From JAEZBP01 sp963832725 (GTDB taxonomy: Bacteria; Myxococcota_A; Polyangia; Polyangiales; Sandaracinaceae): DNA of 64,000 nt. This document shows, one piece after another, positions 45,218 to 52,134 of the stretch. Under the pieces are notes generated by a model, which had not been told where the DNA came from, made no database searches, and saw only the letters and a program-made list of their open reading frames with translations. The stretch is taken from assembly GCA_963832725.1 (NCBI GenBank), contig CAWHVG010000002.1:992001-1056000 (forward strand). The letters run 5' to 3'. The position numbers and the translations under genes were made by a program. Numbering within the stretch: position 1 is the first letter of the stretch; each line of letters opens with the position of its first letter.

Positions 45218-45609
45218 GTGCCCGTGTCGGATTTCGCGCCAAGGTTCACTACCCCTGGCACCCCGCGCACGGCGAAGAGCTCTTCATAGAGCGGCTGGAG
45301 CTGCGCGACGGCGAAGCCGTGTTCGTCTGCGAGATCGCGCCGGGCGACCGAGCATGCATCCCGGAGTGGATGTTCGATCGGGTCAAGTGTGCCGAGATGA
45401 AGCTCGGCGCGAGGTGTGCGTCGCTCGCGGCGCTTGCAGATCTTCGTGATCTGTTGCGAGCGCTGGCGTCTGATCGCGCCGGCGGTCCATCAGAGGGACC
45501 GCCGGAGGTTGGCCATGAAAACGCAGGAACGTGTACGGAAACCCCGGTCGCGAGACCAGCTGACGCTGGCGCTGACCGAGGAGGGGCCGATGGAGCACAT
45601 GGACGCTGA
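45218..45609 (+). CDS. DUF5372-like recombinase-associated protein, one frameshift
   Basis: Start is GTG 45218 or 45224. One base is missing near 45229-45231, after which the frame reads FRAKVHYPWHPAHGEELFIERLELRDGEAVFVCEI (landmarks HYPWHPAHGEEL, matching the HPFHPLHG of DUF5372), IPEWMFDRVKC and SLAALADLRDLLRAL. Proteins of this type precede serine recombinases in many such elements; role unknown, possibly a recombination directionality or accessory factor (inference). Overlaps the next small gene. Confidence 0.65.
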
Positions 45610-45700
45610 CGCACGGACGCGCGCCGTGGCGGCTGTCGCCCAGGTTCTGTTGGCCGCCCATCGCTCAAACGCCGAGGAGGCGATTGATGACGCGAGGTGA
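45515..45700 (+). CDS. Small recombinase-associated protein (61 aa)
   Basis: MKTQERVRKPRSRDQLTLAL start with GGAGG 9 nt before the ATG. Basic N-terminus, then a helical segment ARTRAVAAVAQVLLAAHRS. It lies between the DUF5372-like gene and the recombinase and overlaps both, an arrangement often seen in these elements. Function unknown. Confidence 0.65.
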   Translation: MKTQERVRKPRSRDQLTLALTEEGPMEHMDADARTRAVAAVAQVLLAAHRSNAEEAIDDAR

Positions 45701-47783
45701 CCTGCCTGCCAGCGTGTTGGACCGTCGCGCGCTCGTCTACGTGCGACAGTCCACGACGGCGCAAGTAGAGCAGAATCTAGAGAGCACACGCCGCCAGTAC
45801 GAGCTCGTCGAGCTCGCGCGCGCCTACGGCTTCCGGGACGTGGCCGTTGTCGACGAAGACTTGGGACGTTCTGCCGGCGGAACGACCGAACGTCCGGGCT
45901 TCCGCGCGGTGATCGCGCAGATCTGCGACGGCGCAATCGGGGCCGTCTTCTGTCTCGAGGCATCGCGGCTGGCCCGAAACGGGCGTGAATGGCATCAGTT
46001 GCTTGAACTCTGTGGGCTCATGGATGTGCGCGTCGTCGACAATGATGGCTGCTACGACCCAGCGGCGCCTAACGACAGACTCCTGCTCGGGCTCAAGGGA
46101 ACGATGAGCGAGTTCGAGCTGACACTCCTCCGGAGTCGTATGAAGGAGGGCGCTCTCGCGAAGGTGCGACGCGGAGAGATGCGCGTTGCTGTGCCTGTGG
46201 GCTACATCTGGAGTGATCTCGGCCTGATGATGGATCCCGATCTTCGGGTGCAAGACGCAGTGCGGTGTGTCTTTCGACTGTTTACGCGTCTTGGAAGCGG
46301 CCGCCAAGTGATGTTGCACATGCAGCGAGAGGGAATCTCGTTGCCATCACGTCGAACGGGGAAAGCGAACGGTTCGTTGCTGTGGCGAACTCCAGTACAG
46401 GATAGCATCCTAGCGATTCTCAAGAATCCGTTCTATGCCGGCGCTTACGCGTACGGTAAGACCGAGACACGAACAGCTCTGAAGGACGGCGTTGTACGCA
46501 AGACAAATGGACACCGAAGGGACCGTGACCGATGGACGGCTCTAATTCGCGATCATCATGACGCCTATATCACATGGGATCAGTTCGAGCTAAATCAAGA
46601 CAAGTTGGCGCGAAATACGTACTGCAAACCCGCCGGCAGCGCGAAGTCAGGGCGCGGCGGCCGCGCTCTGCTGTCGGGCATGCTGCGGTGCAGCCGCTGC
46701 GGACGGATGCTCACCGTCGCGTACGCGGGCGGAGTCGCTGCGCGCTATGTGTGCAGGCTGCGGGCTTCCACCGGGCAGGGCACCCTCTGCCTCGCCGTTG
46801 GGATCCGTCGCCCGGACGAGACGATCGCGCGGGAGTTGCTGCTTGCCGTTCAGCCGACCGCCGTGGAAGCTGCCGTCATGGCGCAGAAAGAAATCCAGGC
46901 GCAGTTCGACGAGAGACGACGGGCGCTTGAGCTCGAGGTGCAGCAGGCGGAATACGAGGCGGGTCTCGCCGCCCGCCGGTACGAGGCCGTCGATCCGGCC
47001 AATCGTCTCGTGGCGACCGAGCTCGAGGCCCGCTGGAATGCGGCGCTTACCCGACTGCAGGAATGTCAAGCGCGACTTGCGGCGCCCGTCGAGAAACAGA
47101 CCAGCGCGATCTCGTTCGAGTCACTGTTGACCCTAGCAAGCGACCTTGAGGCTGTGTGGAACTCGCCAGCGGTCGATATGCGTACGAAGCAGCGCCTCGT
47201 GCGAGCACTCATCGATGAGATCGTGGTCAGTACGGACCGCGAACTTGGTGAGGTGTCTTTTGTGATCCATTGGCGTGGCGGCCAACACTCCAAAGTTCGT
47301 GTTCCTTTGCTTCGTGCGGGCGAGCACGGCAGGCAGACGCCCGTCGAAGCGGAGCAGCTCATCCGGGAGATGGCAAACCGTTGGCGCGATGAGGAAATCG
47401 CTCGAGCGCTGAATCGCCGTGGCGTAAAGACCGGCACAGGCAATACATGGACGTCGAAGCGAGTGGCATCGTTCCGAATAAAGAACAAGATCCCCAAATT
47501 CGACTCCGCCATCAAGACCGGCGAATGTCTCACGATGAACGAGGCGGCGGAGAAGCTTGGCGTCACGAATCATGTGATCCGAGGGCTTATCAAGCGTGGG
47601 ATTCTTCCGGCACGCCAAGTCGTCTTTGACGCTCCATGGCAGATCCTTGCCGCCGATCTCGAGCAATCCGCCGTGCAGGACGCCGTCCGCACACGCCCGC
47701 GCCGTCGCGGTCGCCCGTGTCGAAATACACGCGATGCTCGGACTCTAATGATTCCGGACGTTTCCCCAAAGGAGGCAGAATGA
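45687..47783 (+). CDS. Large serine recombinase
   Basis: 698 residues from ATG 45687 with GGAGG upstream. N-terminal resolvase domain with the nucleophile Ser in YVRQSTTAQVEQNLESTRRQ, DEDLGRSAGGTTERPGF, CLEASRLARNGREWHQLLE and the E helix FELTLLRSRMKEGALAK. The recombinase domain follows (VPVGYIW, RVQDAVRCVFRLF, ILKNPFYAGAYAYGK), then a zinc ribbon (LRCSRCGRML...YVCR...LCLAV), a coiled coil (FDERRRALELEVQQAEYEAG) and a C-terminal extension with a helix-turn-helix-like segment (MNEAAEKLGVTNHVIRGLIK). It catalyses integration and excision of the element through double-strand breaks with 2-bp overhangs. Appears intact. Confidence 0.95.
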   Translation: MTRGDLPASVLDRRALVYVRQSTTAQVEQNLESTRRQYELVELARAYGFRDVAVVDEDLGRSAGGTTERPGFRAVIAQICDGAIGAVFCLEASRLARNGREWHQLLELCGLMDVRVVDNDGCYDPAAPNDRLLLGLKGTMSEFELTLLRSRMKEGALAKVRRGEMRVAVPVGYIWSDLGLMMDPDLRVQDAVRCVFRLFTRLGSGRQVMLHMQREGISLPSRRTGKANGSLLWRTPVQDSILAILKNPFYAGAYAYGKTETRTALKDGVVRKTNGHRRDRDRWTALIRDHHDAYITWDQFELNQDKLARNTYCKPAGSAKSGRGGRALLSGMLRCSRCGRMLTVAYAGGVAARYVCRLRASTGQGTLCLAVGIRRPDETIARELLLAVQPTAVEAAVMAQKEIQAQFDERRRALELEVQQAEYEAGLAARRYEAVDPANRLVATELEARWNAALTRLQECQARLAAPVEKQTSAISFESLLTLASDLEAVWNSPAVDMRTKQRLVRALIDEIVVSTDRELGEVSFVIHWRGGQHSKVRVPLLRAGEHGRQTPVEAEQLIREMANRWRDEEIARALNRRGVKTGTGNTWTSKRVASFRIKNKIPKFDSAIKTGECLTMNEAAEKLGVTNHVIRGLIKRGILPARQVVFDAPWQILAADLEQSAVQDAVRTRPRRRGRPCRNTRDARTLMIPDVSPKEAE

Positions 47784-47806
47784 AGCGGACTTTACGAGCC
47801 CCGCCT
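47784..47806. other. Right attachment junction of the serine-recombinase element
   Basis: Element sequence AGCGGACTTT meets RAYT sequence GAGCCCCGCC around the core AC at 47794-47795. The core falls on the first two bases of the Val codon of the RAYT NPVKAGLV motif on the minus strand. Confidence 0.85.
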
Positions 47807-48188
47807 TCACGGGGTTCGCGATCGCGTACGCGATCTGTTCGGTCACGGCCTCGGTCGTCTTCAGCTCGACGATGCTGAGCGCGCCCGGCTCCCAGACGAC
47901 GCCTCGTACGTACCGCCGCAGGACTTGCAGCGCCCTCGCCATCCGCATATCGAGCCGGTGCATGAAGTCGCTCACGTTCTCCTCCGGCACGGTCGCGACG
48001 AGGTGAAAGTGCGTCGACATCACGGTCGCGACGTGCACCTCGACGCCGAACTCCTCCGCGCTGATCGCGAGCAGATACGTGAACAGCTGGTTGAGCTCGT
48101 CGTCGGGCCGCAAGAGAAAGCGTCGGCCCTCGATCCGGCGGCAGATGGGGTAGATGGCCTTCGGGCGGATGAGACGCGCGTGGGACAT
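47796..48188 (-). pseudogene. REP-associated tyrosine transposase (RAYT), N-terminal half
   Basis: 131 codons from ATG 48188 (MSHARLIRPKAIYPICRRIE). The HUH motif is STHFHLV, preceded by FLLRPDDELNQLFTYLLAI; VWEPGALSIVEL and the catalytic Tyr segment AYAIANPVKAGLV follow, after which the native sequence stops and element DNA adds KSASF and a chance stop at 47745. RAYTs are single-strand (Y1) transposases thought to spread REP palindromes. The interruption falls just after the catalytic Tyr region, so the gene is inactive unless the element excises. Confidence 0.9.
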
Positions 48189-48255
48189 GCCCGCTACCCT
48201 CATCACGCCCCGTTCCGGATCCGGCACTACGTAATTCCGCGCACTTACGCGCCGC

Positions 48256-48279
48256 GATCGGCGGATGCGTCCGCCGATC
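48256..48279. terminator. Perfect 24-bp hairpin between the RAYT and efflux genes
   Basis: GATCGGCGGA-TGCG-TCCGCCGATC, 10-bp arms and a 4-base loop, 62 bp beyond the emrA-like stop on the minus strand. It may end the efflux operon transcript, or be a REP-like palindrome related to the adjacent RAYT gene. No T tract. Confidence 0.5.
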
Positions 48280-48341
48280 CGCCGGCGGCCGCCGGTCGAG
48301 CGTGTTCGTGAACGACGTTCGCGCTTCGCGCAGCGCGGCGC

Positions 48342-49592
48342 TCACTGGGTGAAAACCGTCACCTCGACCGAGAGGCCGGCGCTCAGGCGCAGGTCTTCGG
48401 GCAGGTCGTCGAGGAGGATGCGGACGGGCACGCGCTGGACGACTTTCACGAAGTTGCCGGTGGCGTTGTCGGACGGCAGGAGCGAGAAGCGCGCGCCGGT
48501 GCCGGGCGAGAGGCTCTCGACGTGGCCGTGCAGCGGGTGATCGGGGTAGGCGTCGACATCGATCTCGGCGCGCTGACCCGGCTCGAAGTCACCGACCTGC
48601 GTCTCTTTGAAGTTCGCCACCACGTAGGGGTCGGACTCGACCATGTAGGTGAGGAGCGAGCCGGGTTGGACGACCTGCCCCGGATTGACCGAGACGCTGG
48701 TGATGTGGCCGTCCTCGGGCGCGAAGATGCGGGTGTAGGAGAGGGAGAGCTGGGCGCGCTCGACCGCAGCTTCGGCGGCGGCGATCCGCGCGTCGGCCAG
48801 CTCCGCGTTGGAGCGGGCGACCTCGAGCTGCGCGTCGATGGGCTCCGTCTGCTCGACGTGGCCGCGCGCGACCGCGACCTGCGCCCGGGCTTGGGACGAC
48901 CCCGCTTCCGCCGCGCTCAACGCGGCCCGCGCCTGCTCGACGGCGGCGTCGGCTTCGGTCAGCCGCGCCCGAGCTCGCTCGTCCTCGGCCGGCGCGAGCA
49001 CCCCGCGCTCGGTGAGCGCCCGGCTCCGGTCGGCGTCCCTCCGCACCTGCGCTTGGTTCGCCTCCGCGCGCGCCAGCGCGGCGCGAGCTTGCGCCACCGA
49101 CGCCTGCGCCGTCCGCACCGACGAGGAGGTGCCCGTGAGCTGCGCCTCGGCGGCTGCGTGACCGCCGCGCGTCGACGCCTCGATGACGCTGACCTGCGCG
49201 TGGGCGGCCTGCGCTTGGGCGCGCGCGATCCGGACCTGGGCCTCGGCCTGCCGGAGCGCCGCCGCGAGCTCGGCCGGATCGATCTCGATCAAGAGATCGC
49301 CTGCGTGGACGAAGGAGTTCGACTCCACATGGACCGCGCTCACGGTGCCGCTCACCCGCGCCGACACCGGCGTCACGTCGGCGTCGATCTGCGCGTTGTC
49401 GGTGCTCTCTTGGCCCTGGGTCATCGAGTGGAACACGGCGTAGCCGGCGGCCGCGAACGCCACCAACAACGCGACCACCATGTACGCGCGCCTTCCCATC
49501 CGCGTCCCGCGCGTGGCGGGGCTGCGGGGCGCGACTTCCTCCTCTTGGCGAGGCGTCTTCGGCGAGCTCTCCGCTTCCATCACGCTGCTCAT
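48342..49592 (-). CDS. HlyD/EmrA-type membrane fusion protein
   Basis: 416 residues. One transmembrane anchor near residue 35-58 (YMVVALLVAFAAAGYAVF), lipoyl-like half DNAQIDADVTPVSARVSGTV, a long Ala-rich helical hairpin (about 120-255), the returning half APEDGHITSVSVNPGQVVQPG, and a barrel domain (VVANFKETQVGDFEPGQRAEIDVDAYP) with the DAYP motif typical of EmrA. Works in the periplasm with the EmrB-type pump encoded upstream, whose stop it overlaps by 4 bp. Third gene of the tetR-emrB-emrA operon. Confidence 0.93.
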   Translation of the reverse strand: MSSVMEAESSPKTPRQEEEVAPRSPATRGTRMGRRAYMVVALLVAFAAAGYAVFHSMTQGQESTDNAQIDADVTPVSARVSGTVSAVHVESNSFVHAGDLLIEIDPAELAAALRQAEAQVRIARAQAQAAHAQVSVIEASTRGGHAAAEAQLTGTSSSVRTAQASVAQARAALARAEANQAQVRRDADRSRALTERGVLAPAEDERARARLTEADAAVEQARAALSAAEAGSSQARAQVAVARGHVEQTEPIDAQLEVARSNAELADARIAAAEAAVERAQLSLSYTRIFAPEDGHITSVSVNPGQVVQPGSLLTYMVESDPYVVANFKETQVGDFEPGQRAEIDVDAYPDHPLHGHVESLSPGTGARFSLLPSDNATGNFVKVVQRVPVRILLDDLPEDLRLSAGLSVEVTVFTQ

Positions 49593-51163
49593 TCGATCGC
49601 GACCTCGACTTTCGGTTGCTCCGCGCTGCGGTCGACCTTCAGCAAGAGGAGCAAGGGCAAGACGGCGATGAACGCCAGCCCCTGAATCAGGAAGGTTCGC
49701 TCGAACGCGATCACCTGCGCCTGGAGGGCGACCCGGCCGGCCAGCACCTTCAGCCCCAAGAGGTGTTGGAGCGAAGGATCGGAGGTCACTCGAGAGAGGA
49801 ATGCGCTGGCGCCCTGCATCGCCAGCTCCGGCCGGAGCGCCGTCACGTGCGCCGCCAGCGCGGCGCGGTCCTCAGCCCCGAAGCGGGTGAGCATGGTGGC
49901 GAACACCGCCAGCCCGACCGAGCCGCCGATCTGGCGCACGAACGAGTTCAGCCCGGCCGCGTCCGCCAGCTTGGCGCGCGGAATGCGGCTCAGCGCAGCC
50001 GTGGTGAGCGGGACGAAGAGGCACGCGAAGCCGACGCCGGTGATGCTCATCGGGATCAGGAAGTCGATGTCACCGGAGTCGAGGGTGGTCCGACTGAGAT
50101 CCCAGGAGCCGATGGCGAAGAGGACGACGCCGAAGGCCACGGTGAGCGCGGGCGGGACTCGGTTGTAGAGGCGGCCGATGATCGGCGTCGCCAGCATCAT
50201 GGCCAGCGTCCTCGGCACCAGCGTGATGCCGGCCGTGGTGGCGTCGTAGCCGAGCAGCTCCTGCATGAAGACGGGCAGGAGGAACATGCTGCCCATCAGC
50301 ATCGCGAACATGACGCCCGCGATCAGCGTGCCGCTCATGAAGGTCGTGTCGCGGAAGAGGCGCAGGTCGATGACCGGCATCGGCGCCGTCAGCTCGCGGA
50401 TGATGAAGAGCGCCAGGCCGACCAGCGTGACGGCGAACGCGATGCGGATGGCGCCGGACTCGAACCAGTCCTCGGACTGCCCTTCCTCGAGGAAGTACTG
50501 GAGCGCGGCGACGGTGATGCAGAGGAGGGCGATGCCGGCCCAGTCGATGTTCTTTCGCTGTTTTTCGGCCCGCGCGCGGTTGGCGATGGCGACGTCCTCG
50601 GGCTCGTGGACGAAGCGCATCGTCATCAGCATGCCCACCGCGCCGATCGGCAGGTTGATGTAGAAGATCCAGGGCCAGGCGTAGTTGTCGACGATGTAGC
50701 CGCCGAGGGTGGGTCCGACGGCGGGGCCGATCATGATGACCATCGCGAAGAGCGCCATGGCCATGCCTTGCTCTTGCGGTGGGAAGGTCTGGCGGAGGAT
50801 GGCTTGCTGGGTCGGCTGCAGTGAGCCGGCGCCGATGCCCTGCAGGGCGCGGAAGGCGACCAGCGTCGGCAACGAGCGGGCCAGGCCGCAGAGCGCGGAG
50901 CCGATGACGAAGAGGAGCAGGCTGGCCATGTAGACCCGCTTCTGCCCGAAGAGCGCGCCGAGGAAACCCGTCAGCGGCATGATCAGGACGGTGGCGATGA
51001 TGTACGCGGTGGAGATCCAGGTGATCTCCTGCAGCGTCGCGCTCACCGAGCCGCGGATGTGCGGCAGCGCCACGTTCACGATCGAGGTGTCGATCGTGGC
51101 CATGATGGAGCCGAACGCCAGCGAGATGGCGACGACCCACTTGTTGGTGGGCGGCGCGCTCAT
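49589..51163 (-). CDS. EmrB-type MFS multidrug transporter (DHA2, 14 TM)
   Basis: 524 residues. SIMATIDTSIVNVALPHIRG is motif D of the DHA2 family, LSTAYIIATVLIMPLTGFLG-like helix 2 (here WISTAYIIATVLIMPLTGFL), GSLQPTQQAIL and GMAMALFAMVIMIGPAVGPTLGGYI (motif C) are clear. Fourteen hydrophobic helices; ends with a charged tail LLLKVDRSAEQPKVEVAIE. Exports hydrophobic toxicants by proton antiport. Overlaps both neighbours by 4 bp (ATGA), so the operon is translationally coupled. Confidence 0.95.
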   Translation of the reverse strand: MSAPPTNKWVVAISLAFGSIMATIDTSIVNVALPHIRGSVSATLQEITWISTAYIIATVLIMPLTGFLGALFGQKRVYMASLLLFVIGSALCGLARSLPTLVAFRALQGIGAGSLQPTQQAILRQTFPPQEQGMAMALFAMVIMIGPAVGPTLGGYIVDNYAWPWIFYINLPIGAVGMLMTMRFVHEPEDVAIANRARAEKQRKNIDWAGIALLCITVAALQYFLEEGQSEDWFESGAIRIAFAVTLVGLALFIIRELTAPMPVIDLRLFRDTTFMSGTLIAGVMFAMLMGSMFLLPVFMQELLGYDATTAGITLVPRTLAMMLATPIIGRLYNRVPPALTVAFGVVLFAIGSWDLSRTTLDSGDIDFLIPMSITGVGFACLFVPLTTAALSRIPRAKLADAAGLNSFVRQIGGSVGLAVFATMLTRFGAEDRAALAAHVTALRPELAMQGASAFLSRVTSDPSLQHLLGLKVLAGRVALQAQVIAFERTFLIQGLAFIAVLPLLLLLKVDRSAEQPKVEVAIE

Positions 51164-51786
51164 GTGTCGGCGCCGGCACCGCGGAGGAAGAGATCGACCA
51201 CGCGCTCGGCGGTCGGTTCGGCGGGCGCCGGCGCCTCGCTGCGGGCGCGGTCGACCATGAGGCCGCGCAGGGTGGCGGCCAGCATGGACGCGGCGATCGG
51301 ATCGGCCTCCGGCCGGAGCTCGCCTTCCTCCAGCCCGGCTTCCATCAGCTCCCGCGATCGCGCGCGGAGCTGCTCGTAGACGATCGGCGGCGCGCCCTCT
51401 CGCTGGCCGATCCGCCAGAGCTCGCTCTCGAGCAGCGCGCGGACCAGCGCCTTCTTGGCGTCGAAGATGTGGAGGACGCCGGTCACGAAGCGGAGCAGCC
51501 GGGCGCGGAAGGGCAGCTCGGCGCTCTCTTCGGCCAGCTCGCTCAGGGAGGCGGCGAGCCGGGCGCGGCGCGCCTCGACCAGGCTCCGCAAGAGGCCGTC
51601 GCGATCGTCGAAGCGGTTGTAGAGGGTGCCGACCGCGACGCCGGCCTCGCGGGCGATGGCCTGCATGCTCGCGCCGGTGAGCCCCTCGCGCGCCAGCACG
51701 CGCTCCGTGGCGTCGAGGATGGCCGCTTCGGTCTGCTCGCGGAGCCGCTCGCGGAGCGGACGGACGGGTGAGGAACCGTCGTTCAC
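51160..51786 (-). CDS. TetR-family regulator of the efflux operon
   Basis: 208 residues from GTG 51786. HTH: AAILDATERVLAREGLTGASMQAIAREAGVAVGTLYNRFDDRDGLLRSLV (landmarks AREAGVAVGTLYNRF). The C-terminal ligand domain is helical with no named match. It overlaps the start of emrB by 4 bp and is the first gene of the operon, with operator-like repeats at its own promoter, so it likely represses tetR-emrB-emrA until a pump substrate binds (inference). A longer upstream frame lacks a better start. Confidence 0.92.
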   Translation of the reverse strand: MNDGSSPVRPLRERLREQTEAAILDATERVLAREGLTGASMQAIAREAGVAVGTLYNRFDDRDGLLRSLVEARRARLAASLSELAEESAELPFRARLLRFVTGVLHIFDAKKALVRALLESELWRIGQREGAPPIVYEQLRARSRELMEAGLEEGELRPEADPIAASMLAATLRGLMVDRARSEAPAPAEPTAERVVDLFLRGAGADT

Positions 51787-51820
51787 CGGGTGAATATAGA
51801 TTTCAATTGGTGAAAGGCAA
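51782..51820 (-). promoter_or_regulatory. Promoter with two operator-like palindromes for the tetR-emrBA operon
   Basis: On the minus strand TTGCCT (51820-51815) and TATATT (51798-51793) form -35/-10 boxes 16 bp apart. TTTCA-ATTGG-TGAAA (51801-51815) lies between the boxes and TTCACC-G-GGTGAA (51782-51794) covers the start region, ideal for autoregulation by the TetR protein. The GTG start at 51786 implies a very short leader. Confidence 0.6.
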
Positions 51821-52134
51821 GTACACGAAGGGTCGGCTCGTGCCGGCTCATGTCCTCCGACGGGGGTCCCCGCTCGAGGACGTTCCGCGGGGGGCTTTTT
51901 CGCTGGCGGACGACTCGGGGGTCCACGCTCTGGCCAGGGAGTCGGGCGGTGGCGCGGTCCGGCCACCGCTCTTCATCGGGACCGGATGCTCGCGCGGCGT
52001 TCGGCGCTTCCTGGCATGGGCCGCGGGGCCGAGTATTCTAGCCCGGTGCGGCGACCCAGAGCACCAATCGATCCGACGCCACGTCCGTACTCGGCGCCGA
52101 CCCGACACCGCCCCCTGCGCGCGGGCAGTCGCAC
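51821..52134. other. 314-bp gap upstream of the MopE-like lipoprotein gene
   Basis: Divergent intergenic region. No gene recognised. At 52063-52075 the sequence AGAGCACCAATCG matches the terminal repeat of the palindromic element at 5264, but no matching second end is found nearby. Confidence 0.4.

Larger units (their letters stand above)
45201..47795 (+). mobile_element. 2,593-bp serine-recombinase element inserted in a RAYT gene
   Basis: Carries, on the plus strand, a DUF5372-like gene, a 61-residue gene and a large serine recombinase. Its ends are defined by the two halves of the split RAYT gene. The only sequence shared by both junctions is AC on the plus strand (GT on the minus) at 45201-45202 and 47794-47795, the 2-bp core expected of serine-recombinase strand exchange. 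Removal of 2,593 bp restores the RAYT frame exactly. The recombinase stop is 10 bp from the right end. There are no cargo genes beyond these three. Confidence 0.9.

Noticed and set aside
44534..45289. A plus-strand gene over the RAYT C-terminal half
   Set aside because: The minus strand carries the recognisable RAYT sequence; the plus frame has no motif and crosses the element junction.
52063..52075. A fourth palindromic element end (AGAGCACCAATCG, matching the terminal repeat at 5264)
   Set aside because: Only 13 bp match and no second end or core sequence is found within 300 bp; chance or a short relic.
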